The translations under genes and the position numbers were made by a program. From Planctomycetia bacterium (lineage in GTDB: Bacteria > Planctomycetota > Planctomycetia > Planctomycetales > Planctomycetaceae): a DNA stretch of 36,023 nucleotides. Position 1 is the stretch's first letter. The number at the start of each line of letters is the position of its first letter. The stretch lies in contig JAPLNX010000402.1 in NCBI GenBank assembly GCA_026400935.1, forward strand, positions 1 through 36,023, read 5' to 3'. Positions 9,501 through 16,883 of the stretch are shown piece by piece. The notes under the pieces are model-generated. The model was not told where the DNA came from and did not search any database. It worked only from the letters and a program-made list of their open reading frames with translations.

Positions 9501-10040
9501 GAAAACTCGCCGCAACAGAGTGGCCTTGTCAGCGACGGACAGTGGACTCAGACCTCGTTGAAGATGCTCGGCAGCGATAAATGAATCGATCGTATTCACG
9601 GATTGCATGCGGCCAGCTTGCGCTACGGAGCGAATTGGCTTCTTAAACGCCCAATGATCTCGCGGGTCGGCGACCGGTTCGTCATCAGGAGCCTTTGCGC
9701 CAGCGTCGATCCACTTCCGCAGTAGTTCAAGTTGTTCTGGTTTGAGCGGTTCACCGTCGATCGGCATTTTTGTGCGACCGTTGGCCCCTAGGATCGCTTC
9801 GATGAGTAAGCTCTTGGCAGAATCGTTCGCGACAATCGCCGAACCGCTCTCACCCCCTTTGATCAGGAACTTGGCGGTATCGAGCCGCAGGTTTCCCTTT
9901 TGCCGCAACGGGCCGTGACACGCGACGCATTTCGCGGTGAGCAGCGGTTTGATGTCGCCGAGGTAATCGACATCAACAGCTTTTGACGATGTCGGCGTCA
10001 GTGACAACAAACAAGCAATCAGCAACCAAGTTCGACTCAT
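6579..10040 (-). CDS. PSCyt1-DUF1549-DUF1553 (PSD1) secreted protein with a LamG-like insert
   Basis: This is a 1153-residue member of the planctomycete-specific family combining PF07635 (PSCyt1), PF07583 (DUF1549) and PF07587 (DUF1553). A signal peptide (MSRTWLLIACLLSL) is followed by a c-type haem motif CVACH at residues 38-42. DUF1549 covers about 125-335 and ends with the family hallmark CCRCHDHKYDP. A concanavalin/LamG-like beta domain lies at about 490-670, then a helical region at about 740-820. DUF1553 runs from RFALAKWI (about 828) to the C-terminus. The protein is predicted to be periplasmic. Family members are often linked to (sulfated) polysaccharide degradation, but no enzymatic activity is visible here. 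ATG 10040 is chosen because of the signal peptide, although the frame is open to 10211. A 29-residue insertion around residue 930 comes from a palindromic repeat. Confidence 0.92.
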   Translation of the reverse strand: MSRTWLLIACLLSLTPTSSKAVDVDYLGDIKPLLTAKCVACHGPLRQKGNLRLDTAKFLIKGGESGSAIVANDSAKSLLIEAILGANGRTKMPIDGEPLKPEQLELLRKWIDAGAKAPDDEPVADPRDHWAFKKPIRSVAQAGRMQSVNTIDSFIAAEHLQRGLSPLSVADKATLLRRVFIDLVGLPPTSDELQEFLNDDSPDAYERIVDRLLESPEHAQRWARHWMDIWRYSDWYGSRGGNELRNSRRHIWRWRDWIIESLAANKPYDRMIVEMLAADEVAPGDRDIGRANGFLGRHYYVFNRNVWLQDTVEFTSSAFLGLTFKCCRCHDHKYDPLAQEEYFRLRAFFEPHNVRTDQLVGKREVIAGQWPTGAPPGHTLKDGDDWVFDADLTTPTYLFDRGNEKNPVTDKPLKPGVPSVLNLPLSPIEQIALPLTAYYPDLRPERRQELIDNAKAAITQAEADVIKKHAAVEAMKRKTGTLAHPERSDGQEFPTYLDDHFTAHNKDIWKILSGDWAVEDQKLKLKSPGHFLTIATQTTHPQDFKATLKYRTLPGGAYGSVGMFFDMVELKEAQAVYTHVNANSSGVQAFHRTKGVEHYPAAGIVATPLKLSEEINLEITARGQELKIWVNGELKLTYAMPTPRQPGRFALWCHAGLAEFTSLKIVPFEPSLEELQLAMRTAESDAVLATKLIDVARSEAVAIEARIAADVTQAVRQNPVSESATTGAGTNPTQASRLSYDAGRAERLVVLEKTELEALRARQQLDALKFELLNSKSQNPTPKQEEALKAAEAKLTTIHTAVETAKTNAAKEDATYTPIGPTYPTTSTGRRFALAKWITHKDNPLTARVAVNHIWKRHFGTALVPSVANFGLNGKKPTHPELLDWLAVEFMESGWNMKHLHRLMVTSSTYRRSSSETSPMRERGIERDQVLKPEYGLAPSLASRANNGQPSSDADNRYYWRANIRRMDAEVVRDTLWSLTNGLDRSFSGPELDPVSADTAPRRSLYFRHTPDDQATMLELFDGPSAAECFERTDSIMPQQALSLANSSLALTQSRLLARELSQSQTGAAPISDADFIRSAFERVLSRSPQPSEVAKIEPFLQRQATALTDISKLTPTTTGLNSSLAPSSDPRLRARENLVHVLLNYHEFVTVR
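7205..7290. repeat. 86-bp palindromic repeat (family A) inserted in frame in the DUF1553 gene
   Basis: Two 22-nt arms (7205-7226 and 7269-7290) are inverted and match at 19 of 22 positions; the outer part of each arm reads TAGCCCGA. They enclose 42 nt. The element lies in the DUF1553 coding sequence between the conserved TYRRSSS motif and the following ADNRYYWR motif, which normally lie closer together. It keeps the reading frame open and adds a stretch rich in Arg, Glu and Pro. The core CCCGACTCGCAAGCGAGGG matches the kinase-tail copy at 165-183 in 17 of 19 positions. Confidence 0.75.
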
Positions 10041-10185
10041 CGTGCGGCCCGCCGGAGGTTGAGTGGCAAACGCGAGAGGCGAAAGATAACCAACGTCGCC
10101 ACGGAACGGCATTGAGACCACATTGTCCTCGTCGCACGATTCACCAACTCGGACGAATGTGAGAGCATCAGAAACTATTGGACTC

Positions 10186-11064
10186 TCAATTAACTTCCCC
10201 GACCGGATCAACAGGTAGATATCGTAATTCCGCCTTTTGGTATTTCTCTGAATCGATCAACTTCAACACGCTGTCAAGATATGGGAACTTGGCCTCGGCG
10301 AGATTGTCCTTCGTGTAGAGCGAACGAAAAAAATCGGCTCGCTTGGGGACAGGAGTCGTGCCGTGATGACTAATGTTGTCGAGCGTTTGATTGTTGCGAA
10401 TCATTAGGTCTCGAACCGACTTCGCTCGCTTATCGAATTGCTCATTGATCAGTCGGTTGATGACTTCGTTGGTTGGTTCTTCTCCGACATCGAGCGTTCG
10501 TTCGATCGGCGGCAATGTCTTTAGTAAATAGACGAGCAACATCTTCGGACGCGGATCGAGGCTGACTGCAACGTGATCGAACTCGTGACGCAAGAGCCAA
10601 CTGGTCCAAATATCCGGAGACTTCTTTTGCGCCGGCATCCTCACGATGTGAGTCAGGACGATCTTCTCTTCCACTTGATTGACAAGAATCTTCAACTGCC
10701 AGCGTCCTTGTCGTTTGTTCTTGATCAGGTCAAAGCGGTACTTGCGGTCTTCTTGTAAATGAAAGTCGGCCCAGCCACGTCCACTTTTTGCGAACTCGCC
10801 TTTGGAGTCATATTCGACTTTGACTTTGCCTTCCTCGATGAGCTTTTTGACTTCATCGGGGGCGTTGTCATCCGGGATTAGCTCGCCGGAAGAAGAGTCT
10901 TCAACGTTTTCCTTTGAAGTTTTTTCCGATTTCGTTTGCGGAGTGGCTGTCTCTTGGCCAGCCGCAATCTGCGGAAGACTCATTGCTGCAACACTGAAGA
11001 GCACCAAGAGACGGAATCCCGCATCAATCACTCGGTACGCGGATTGACTGCGAAGGCTGGTCAT
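10186..11064 (-). CDS. Secreted protein with HExxH motif, possible DUF922-like zinc peptidase
   Basis: This 292-residue product begins with a signal peptide (MTSLRSQSAYRV, then RLLVLFSVAAMSLPQIAAGQE), followed by an acidic low-complexity stretch and a soluble domain. Residues 160-164 read HEFDH, an HExxH zinc-binding and catalytic motif on a predicted helix (SWLLRHEFDHVAVSL). Residues 227-235 (TLDNISHHG) sit at roughly the position where DUF922-type gluzincins have a 'YDxxTxHG' motif. This makes a periplasmic zinc metallopeptidase plausible, but the similarity is motif-level only. It lies 145 bp upstream of the PSD1 gene on the same strand, so the two may be co-transcribed. No strong Shine-Dalgarno sequence is seen before ATG 11064. 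The alternative is an unrelated lipid- or sugar-binding protein with a chance HExxH. Confidence 0.7.
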   Translation of the reverse strand: MTSLRSQSAYRVIDAGFRLLVLFSVAAMSLPQIAAGQETATPQTKSEKTSKENVEDSSSGELIPDDNAPDEVKKLIEEGKVKVEYDSKGEFAKSGRGWADFHLQEDRKYRFDLIKNKRQGRWQLKILVNQVEEKIVLTHIVRMPAQKKSPDIWTSWLLRHEFDHVAVSLDPRPKMLLVYLLKTLPPIERTLDVGEEPTNEVINRLINEQFDKRAKSVRDLMIRNNQTLDNISHHGTTPVPKRADFFRSLYTKDNLAEAKFPYLDSVLKLIDSEKYQKAELRYLPVDPVGEVN

Positions 11065-11118
11065 TGATGGAAGATGCTCTCGTGTTGGCGATTGGTGATC
11101 AGCAAATGGCGTTACAAT

Positions 11119-11229
11119 GCCCCACCAAGCTTGTCTCGGTGGTTACAAGGTTTTTGCACTACGATCTGATACCTATTTGTTGGCATGGTGCGGAAGCCTT
11201 AACCCACTGAGACAAGCTCAGCGGGGTGC
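11119..11229. repeat. Long imperfect inverted repeat (family C) in intergenic region
   Basis: The arm at 11119-11145 and the inverted arm at 11200-11229 share the core AGCTTGTCTC(G/A)GTGG, flanked by further partial matches such as the CCCC(A/G)C block. The spacer is about 54 nt. It occupies most of the 243-bp gap between the AAA+ ATPase gene and the HExxH gene, both on the minus strand. It could act as a transcript-end hairpin or be a small non-autonomous mobile repeat. Confidence 0.6.
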
Positions 11230-11307
11230 CTCTGTTTCGACGACCGATGCGAGCGTAGTCCAAATGCTCGCACACGTCAGGACAAGTCTCGCGACGTAAA
11301 AACTCGA

Positions 11308-13347
11308 TCATTTCGCGAGCATCATGCGGGCCACTCGTTCTAACCGGACATCCGGATCATCTGGAACGAGATCGGTGAGGCAGGTCGGGATCCACGCGGG
11401 CTTCGAGATCTTGTTATCCGGCAGCGACGAGAGTTTCGGCAGCTTGATCTCCGAAATGACGTTGTCGAAGGCAGCCGCATCGGTCACTCGCAGGTAAAGC
11501 CGTTTGTTGGTGATGAGCTTCGACAGATCGCCTGCAAACTCTTGGCTCAGGCCCAGCCAGATGATGAGGTTCGGATCGGCCCGCAGTGCGAGTCCTTGTT
11601 CGCCGCGCGTCGACGTTAAGTCAGCCAACAGCGTTTGCAGTTGCGGGATCGTCGTGCCGTCGTGACCGCGAATGTAATCGACAATCGCCCCGGGAATGTC
11701 GCCGCTCTGCGCGAGCGTCTTCCATTCTTCGTCCTCGTCATCGTCGTCCAGATCGGTTGGGTCGAACGTAAACGGCTGGTCCGCGATCTCGTCTTCTTTC
11801 CCCGCGTCCGCCGCCTTCTGACGTTGCTCCGCTTCGAGCATTTGCAGCACGCGGCTGTCCGGCGTCGCTGGACGGCAGCGGCCGCGAGCCCATTCGCGCA
11901 GTTGAAAAATCTTTTCTTCCATCGTGACCGACAGCGGTACGGTCTCCTCGCACGCCTTGTCGAGCACCGCCTGAGTCACGCCATCTTCGCGGCCATACGA
12001 TTCGACCATCGCCGACAACACGACCTGCTCCAGTTCGGCACCGCTGTAGCCTTCGCTCTTCTCCGCCAGCTTGCCAAGATCGAAATCGTCGGGCGTGAAT
12101 TTGCGCTTGCGGAGATGAATCTCCAGAATCTGTTTGCGTTCGTGATAGTTGGGCAGATCGACGAAGAAGAGTTCGTCGAAGCGTCCGCGACGCAACATTT
12201 CCGGCGGCAGTCCGGTGACGCTGTTCGCCGTCGCCACCACGAACACCGGAGCCGGGTTCTCCTGCATCCAGGTGAGGAACCGCCCCATGATGCGGACCAT
12301 CGTCGAATCCGATCCCGCTTCACCGTTCGCACCGGCAAAGCCTTTTTCGATTTCGTCCAACCACAGCACGGCGGGCGAAATCATCTCCATCAGGCTGAGC
12401 ACGTCACGCATGTTTTTCTCGGACTGCCCTTTGTCGCCGCTGAGCAACGTCGCGACATCCAGCCGCACGAGCGGAAACGCCAGCATCCGCGCAATCGCTC
12501 GCGCGGTGAGGCTCTTGCCGCAACCTTGCACACCCAGCAGCAACACACCTTTCGGCGCGGGGATGCCACGTTGCCGAGCCACTTCGCTGAACGCCATCGA
12601 ACGTTTCGCGACCCAATCCTTCAATGCGTCCAAGCCGCCGATATCTTTGGCCCCTTCATTCAGCTCTTGGAATTCGAGCATCTCCGAGCCTTGGACCATC
12701 ACCTTCTTTTCGGAGATGAGCTGCGCATAGATGTCGTCGTCGATCTCTTTACGTCCGATGAATGCACGGGCGAATGATTTTCTTGCCTGCGCCGACGTCA
12801 GTCCAAGCATCGTCTTCAACAACCGTTCTTCCTGCTCTGGCGTCGGCACGAGCGGAATCCGGCGACTCGCATTCTCAGCCGTCATCGCCGCGTGCAACTC
12901 GGCCGACAACTCGAGCAGCCCCGGCAACGGCAAATCAAACTTGAGCGCATCCTTATGCAACTCAATCGGAATCTCCGCGTCCGGCCCCATGAACAGCAAC
13001 GTCTTGCTTTGCTCGATCAATGTCGGCGCGAGATCCCGCAACTGCCTCACGATTTGAGGGTCCGACAGATACGGCCGAAAATCCTTCAATAAGAAAAGCT
13101 GCTCGTGCGGAAAGTCCACGACGTGCCGCAAGAACTCCGTCGGATCAATCAACGACGGCCCGCCAGCCTTCAGCGGCGGATGTGCTCCGCGAGTCACCGT
13201 CCAAGTGACTAACCCGCGATCCATCTCCGCGGCCAACGCGGCAATCTCCCCTTCCCAACGTTCTTCCTCCCACGTGGTGAGGAACATCATCGAGAAGTGC
13301 GACAAGATGCGTGACTTGAGTTGAGCGATTGTGTCTGAAGCAGCCAT
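11308..13347 (-). CDS. Ycf46-like AAA+ ATPase
   Basis: This is a 679-residue cytoplasmic AAA+ ATPase. The N-terminal domain (about 1-230) has the Ycf46 layout with TWEEER near residue 25 and a 'LLKDFRPYL' region at 86-94. The AAA module (PF00004) follows with Walker A GVQGCGKS (272-279), Walker B VLWLDE (327-332), sensor 1 ATAN (372-375), an arginine-finger segment RRGRFDE (386-392) and a sensor-2 helical lid containing [11 protein letters not shown]. There is no protease (HExxH) domain, which separates it from FtsH. A C-terminal extension of about 170 residues with a very acidic DDDDEDEE stretch follows the lid and is longer than in typical Ycf46 proteins. Substrates are unknown. It is divergently arranged with sodA across a 328-bp gap. 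No good Shine-Dalgarno sequence is visible before the ATG. Confidence 0.88.
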   Translation of the reverse strand: MAASDTIAQLKSRILSHFSMMFLTTWEEERWEGEIAALAAEMDRGLVTWTVTRGAHPPLKAGGPSLIDPTEFLRHVVDFPHEQLFLLKDFRPYLSDPQIVRQLRDLAPTLIEQSKTLLFMGPDAEIPIELHKDALKFDLPLPGLLELSAELHAAMTAENASRRIPLVPTPEQEERLLKTMLGLTSAQARKSFARAFIGRKEIDDDIYAQLISEKKVMVQGSEMLEFQELNEGAKDIGGLDALKDWVAKRSMAFSEVARQRGIPAPKGVLLLGVQGCGKSLTARAIARMLAFPLVRLDVATLLSGDKGQSEKNMRDVLSLMEMISPAVLWLDEIEKGFAGANGEAGSDSTMVRIMGRFLTWMQENPAPVFVVATANSVTGLPPEMLRRGRFDELFFVDLPNYHERKQILEIHLRKRKFTPDDFDLGKLAEKSEGYSGAELEQVVLSAMVESYGREDGVTQAVLDKACEETVPLSVTMEEKIFQLREWARGRCRPATPDSRVLQMLEAEQRQKAADAGKEDEIADQPFTFDPTDLDDDDEDEEWKTLAQSGDIPGAIVDYIRGHDGTTIPQLQTLLADLTSTRGEQGLALRADPNLIIWLGLSQEFAGDLSKLITNKRLYLRVTDAAAFDNVISEIKLPKLSSLPDNKISKPAWIPTCLTDLVPDDPDVRLERVARMMLAK

Positions 13348-13675
13348 AGCGGTAGCCGATCAAAGATTCGACGGCACCGCAAGTCACTGAGGTTGCCGAC
13401 AAGGAAACTATCAAGACCTTGATCGAGGTTGGACATGTGCGACAAAAAGTAGGCGAGAAACCTTCGAAGGATGCCCTGGTTCCTTTCACCGCTTCGTGAA
13501 ACTCATAACGGTATCGGTTGTGACGATATTGGTAACGCCTACAATGCTTGCCGTCATGGTGGCGGCTGAAATGGCTGCCGCTGAGATTTGGTCGAGCGAG
13601 TGGATTGCTCGACATTTTCACAAGTCATCGTGTCTCGCTTGGCGGCGATCTCACGAATGTCACAGGAGTTTTGTC
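13348..13675. other. Divergent promoter region between AAA+ ATPase and sodA
   Basis: This stretch holds no gene that I can support. It contains the short near-palindrome ATCAAG-AC-CTTGAT (13410-13423), which could be an operator. A frame in phase with sodA is open from GTG 13496, but it has no ribosome binding site there. A good AGGAG (13664-13668) lies 7 nt before the sodA ATG. Confidence 0.5.
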
Positions 13676-14290
13676 ATGGCCTTTACACTGCCCGATCTGC
13701 CGTATGCCGAGAATGCCCTTGAGCCGCATATCGATGCGAAAACGATGAACATTCACCGCACGAAGCATCATCAGACTTACGTCACCAACCTCAACGGCGC
13801 GATCGAGAAGCATCCGGAATTGGCTTCAAAGTCGGTTGAGGATTTGTTGCGAGGTTTGTCGAGCGTACCAGAGGATATTCGTCCGGTTGTTCGTAACCAC
13901 GGCGGCGGACACGCCAATCATGCATTATTCTGGACCATTCTAAAGCCGAATGGTGGCGGCGAACCGACTGGTGAACTGGCCGCAGCGATCACCGCTCAAT
14001 TGGGCGGATTCGCAGCGTTCAAAGAGGCGTTCTCCAAGGCGGCGACCACTCGCTTTGGCAGCGGTTGGGCTTGGTTGTCAGTCGATGGCGGCGGACGCTT
14101 GCTCGTCGAAAGCACAGCGAATCAAGACTCGCCACTTTCCGAAGGTCACACTCCGATTCTCGGTATCGATGTGTGGGAGCACGCTTACTATTTGACGTAC
14201 CAGAACCGCCGACCGGATTACATCGGTGCGTTCTTCGCGGTGATTAACTGGGACGAAGTCGCTCGCCGGTATGCGGCAGCGAAGAAGTAA
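13676..14290 (+). CDS. sodA: Superoxide dismutase, Mn-type
   Basis: This 204-residue enzyme dismutates superoxide to hydrogen peroxide and oxygen. Both Sod_Fe domains are complete. The metal ligands by family position are H27 ([13 protein letters not shown]), H82 ([11 protein letters not shown]), D165 and H169 ([11 protein letters not shown]). The second-sphere residue is Gln150 in TANQDSP, together with the GGGHANH glycine stretch, which is the pattern of manganese rather than iron enzymes. There is no signal peptide from ATG 13676, so it is cytoplasmic. AGGAG 7 nt upstream fixes the start, although the frame is open for 60 more codons upstream. It is a single-gene unit with an intrinsic terminator about 50 nt after the stop, and is divergent from the AAA+ ATPase gene. 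Metal preference cannot be proved by sequence. Confidence 0.96.
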   Translation: MAFTLPDLPYAENALEPHIDAKTMNIHRTKHHQTYVTNLNGAIEKHPELASKSVEDLLRGLSSVPEDIRPVVRNHGGGHANHALFWTILKPNGGGEPTGELAAAITAQLGGFAAFKEAFSKAATTRFGSGWAWLSVDGGGRLLVESTANQDSPLSEGHTPILGIDVWEHAYYLTYQNRRPDYIGAFFAVINWDEVARRYAAAKK

Positions 14291-14306
14291 TGAAGTCGAG
14301 ATAGCA

Positions 14307-14329
14307 CACGGTTTGAAAAACCGTGCTAC
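14307..14329. repeat. Palindromic repeat family B, copy 1
   Basis: This is a 23-nt sequence whose first 19 bases form the hairpin CACGGTTT-GAA-AAACCGTG, followed by CTAC. The identical 23 nt, in the same orientation, occur at 15822-15844. This copy lies just after the sodA stop and ahead of the sodA terminator. Confidence 0.8.
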
Positions 14330-14340
14330 GAGAAAAAATG

Positions 14341-14375
14341 AAGCCCGGTCTCCCGTTAAGTGACCGGGCTTTTTT
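14341..14375 (+). terminator. Intrinsic terminator of sodA
   Basis: A perfect 10-bp stem AAGCCCGGTC (14341-14350) / GACCGGGCTT (14362-14371) with an 11-nt loop is followed by further T residues to 14375, giving a TTTTTT run. It lies between sodA and the convergent tadC gene, whose stop is 55 nt further right. The A-run left of the stem (AGAAAAAATG) might let it work weakly in the other direction too. Confidence 0.92.
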
Positions 14376-14429
14376 CGTAGGGAGAGTCGCTTGCTCTGCG
14401 ATTTGCTAACGACCTTGGATATGAGCGAA

Positions 14430-15794
14430 CTATTGATTCGCACCACCAACGGTGCTACCGGTGCCAGCTCTACCAGAGCGGATTTGTTGTTGGTTGATGT
14501 TGCGGAGCGCTTGGCGTCCATCGTTCAAACCTTGCAGGCCGCCGGCGTCTGTAAACTTCGCCATTTCGATAATGGCTGGGCCCATCAAGAACATAAACAC
14601 GGCAGGCATCAAGCAGAACACAGTCGGAAACAACAACGAGAACGACGCTTGGTTGGCTCGCTCGTCGGCTCGTTGACGCAAGCTCTCACGCATGGTGTCG
14701 GAGTATTCGGTGAGTGCGTCGGACACGCTCGTTCCCATCCGTTCGGTCTGTGTGATGAGCGATACGAATGAGTCAACTTGGGGGATGTCGATTCTTTCGC
14801 CGAAGTTCGTGAGTGCTTCGTTCAGCGTGCCAACTTTGGTTTGATCAACAACGATCGACAACTCTTGAGCCAGCGCGGGATAAACAGGCTTTAAGTCGCG
14901 AGCGACTCGGGCAATCGAATCTGGAACGGTGAGACCTTGGCTCACGCACATGTTGAGCATGTCCATCATGTCGGGAATCGCGAGTTCGATATCGGTACGG
15001 CGTGTCTTCGCTCGACTGCGAACAACCAGTGCGGGAACGGCCCAAGCGAGTGCCGCCAATACGAGCGTTCCCAGCAATAGCGGGCGTTCGATGACTCTCG
15101 GCAACACCGCGACCAACAGGCCACCACCGAGCAACGCGCCAATCATTAAGACAAATCGAGTGGCCGCCAAATTCTCCAAAGCGTGCGGTGCATAGTCACC
15201 CGTTTGCTTCAGTTCGCGAGCCAGCGCCTTCTTTGAGTCTTCTGTTTCTGGCAAGAAAGAAGCGAGTACTGGCGTTGAAGAGCCAAAGGCGTAATCGCTC
15301 GTATCGACCGACGGAAAGTCTTGTGGGTCCATGCGCGGGATCACCGCACTCCCGCGCCAACCAGATTGAGTTGATGCGGAGAACAGCGTGCGGTCTTGCC
15401 AAGTGGTTGCTCCCGAATCGGGCGACTGATAGGCCCGAACTCGACTGTTGTTGTCAGTTTTTCTGGAGTTCTGCGCGGCCTCTGTGACAGCACCTGCTGC
15501 AGCGATATTCGACGCTGTTGAGGGCATCATCGCAGTGATCGCTTGCGGTTTGACGATCGACAGATGCGGCGTGTCGACAGCGATGTTCGTAGCATTTTGT
15601 AGCCGTTCTGTGTGTCGTTGCTCGGCCCCTTTTAATTCCGCCTGCAAACGATCAAGTCGAGCAACCTCTTCGTGAGGCCGCTGCGACAGCAGTTTCTCAC
15701 GACGCCGACGGCGGAAATATTGAGTCAACGCCAACGCGACGATCACTCCGCAGAGGCTGTAAAACGCGATCAAAAATCCGGTTACTGTGGTCAT
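14430..15794 (-). CDS. tadC: TadC-like type II/Tad secretion platform protein
   Basis: This is a 454-residue inner-membrane platform protein of the Tad pilus system (T2SSF domain, PF00482). A first membrane segment (about residues 5-24) is followed by RRRRR and a long cytoplasmic linker of about 170 residues rich in Ser, Ala and Gln. Two hydrophobic segments at about 205-255 come next, and then the T2SSF domain. Its typical signature reads IPDMMDMLNMCVSQGLTVPDSI, later TERMGTSVSDALTEYSDTMRE, with a terminal hydrophobic hairpin (FSLLFPTVFCLMPAVFMFLMGPAII). Usual TadC proteins have about 300 residues; the extra length is the linker. ATG 15794 is preferred over TTG 15812 (MNGHNT). It is the last gene of the Tad operon, 130 bp after tadB, and converges on sodA. 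Confidence 0.9.
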   Translation of the reverse strand: MTTVTGFLIAFYSLCGVIVALALTQYFRRRRREKLLSQRPHEEVARLDRLQAELKGAEQRHTERLQNATNIAVDTPHLSIVKPQAITAMMPSTASNIAAAGAVTEAAQNSRKTDNNSRVRAYQSPDSGATTWQDRTLFSASTQSGWRGSAVIPRMDPQDFPSVDTSDYAFGSSTPVLASFLPETEDSKKALARELKQTGDYAPHALENLAATRFVLMIGALLGGGLLVAVLPRVIERPLLLGTLVLAALAWAVPALVVRSRAKTRRTDIELAIPDMMDMLNMCVSQGLTVPDSIARVARDLKPVYPALAQELSIVVDQTKVGTLNEALTNFGERIDIPQVDSFVSLITQTERMGTSVSDALTEYSDTMRESLRQRADERANQASFSLLFPTVFCLMPAVFMFLMGPAIIEMAKFTDAGGLQGLNDGRQALRNINQQQIRSGRAGTGSTVGGANQ

Positions 15795-15821
15795 GGTATT
15801 GTGGCCGTTCAATCAAACGCT

Positions 15822-15844
15822 CACGGTTTGAAAAACCGTGCTAC
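15822..15844. repeat. Palindromic repeat family B, copy 2
   Basis: These 23 nt are identical to 14307-14329 and in the same orientation, again forming the CACGGTTT-GAA-AAACCGTG hairpin. This copy lies in the 130-bp tadB-tadC gap, just upstream of the tadC start on the minus strand. It could reduce read-through or stabilise the upstream transcript. Confidence 0.8.
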
Positions 15845-15924
15845 AAAAATCGTGGAGTGTCGTTGTTGAGTGTGGCGGAATCGCAAAGCAACACAATTCG
15901 GAGTGGCAGAACATCACCGCTACT

Positions 15925-16788
15925 TTAGGTTCGCTGGCTGCCTCGCAGGATCGACAACACGATGATCGAGCCGAGCAGGTCCAAGATCACCGCCGAGATG
16001 GTCATGAACTTACCCCAGTAGGTGCTCATCAATTGGCTCAGGTAAGTTGGTTCGCGCAGCATGAAGAACATAATGATCAGCGGCGGTAAGGCGAGCATCA
16101 GGATGGCCGTCCAACGGCTGCCGATTGTGATGGCTCGGAGGCGTCCCAGGAACAACAGGCGATCACGAATTGTTTGAGCCAAGCGTTCGAGGACCATAAC
16201 GAGATCACCGCCCGTCTCTTGATGCACGGCAAGTGTCGTCACCAAAATGTTCAACGCGACGAGTCCCGTTCGTTCTGGCAAATCTCGTAGTGATGACGCG
16301 ACGTCTTCGCCCATTTGCATTCTGCGAGCACAAACTCGCAACTCTGGGCCAAGTGGTTCCGGAGTGTCATCCGCGACCATCGCACAACATTGATCAATGC
16401 TCCGTCCAGTCTTGGCTGAGCGAGCCAATTCTTCAATCATTCCGGGCAACTGCTGAGTCATCAGGCGTTGCCGTTTCATACGAGTGAACATCACAAACAA
16501 TAGCGGAATGATCGAACCCATAATGAGGCCGATCGTGGCCGACAACAGGTTCTCTTGAAACACGAGAATCAAACCGCCGAACACGATGCCCGACAACATG
16601 CACAGCATGATCACAACCGTCGGGGAAATATCGAGGCCCGACTGAAGCATTAGTCGATCGAACGATGAGTTGATCTGATTGCTCATCCGATCGTCAGCGG
16701 TTCCAGCAAAACGTTCTTGCTCACGTAGGATGCCAGCGAAGTTTGGCTGCGATTCGATCGGTCGGTAGATAGGGAGGTCAACGGCCAT
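15925..16788 (-). CDS. tadB: TadB-like type II/Tad secretion platform protein
   Basis: This 287-residue inner-membrane protein carries a T2SSF domain (PF00482). Two adjacent membrane segments (about 58-102: TVVIMLCMLSGIVFGGLILVF and ATIGLIMGSIIPLLFVMF) precede the domain at about 113-240. Its signature is LPGMIEELARSAKTGRSIDQ, then RTGLVALNILVTTLAVHQETGGDL, where the ETGGDL turn is typical. Two final hydrophobic segments close the protein. With TadC it forms the platform on which the CpaF ATPase drives pilin assembly. It lies 95 bp after cpaF and 130 bp before tadC, all on the minus strand. ATG 16788 has only a weak AGGG upstream. Confidence 0.92.
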   Translation of the reverse strand: MAVDLPIYRPIESQPNFAGILREQERFAGTADDRMSNQINSSFDRLMLQSGLDISPTVVIMLCMLSGIVFGGLILVFQENLLSATIGLIMGSIIPLLFVMFTRMKRQRLMTQQLPGMIEELARSAKTGRSIDQCCAMVADDTPEPLGPELRVCARRMQMGEDVASSLRDLPERTGLVALNILVTTLAVHQETGGDLVMVLERLAQTIRDRLLFLGRLRAITIGSRWTAILMLALPPLIIMFFMLREPTYLSQLMSTYWGKFMTISAVILDLLGSIIVLSILRGSQRT

Positions 16789-16883
16789 GAGGGCGACCCT
16801 TGGTTGTTTTTGATTTCAGGTCAAAACTTCGATGAAACGTGAGCAAGTGCCGCATTTACGCCGAGGCTTCGCGTCAGTGACGC

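Noticed and set aside
8589-9584. 331-codon open frame on the plus strand
   Set aside because: It lies fully antisense to the DUF1549 part of the PSD1 gene, has no recognisable domain or ribosome binding site, and is explained by codon bias of the real gene.
11635-12777. 380-codon open frame on the plus strand
   Set aside because: Antisense to the AAA+ ATPase core, with an Arg/His/Gln-rich composition typical of a shadow frame.
13496-13675. 60-codon in-frame N-terminal extension of sodA that begins like a signal peptide ([12 protein letters not shown])
   Set aside because: The start would be GTG without Shine-Dalgarno, and the extension after the hydrophobic part does not resemble SOD. AGGAG 7 nt before ATG 13676 fits the family N-terminus exactly.
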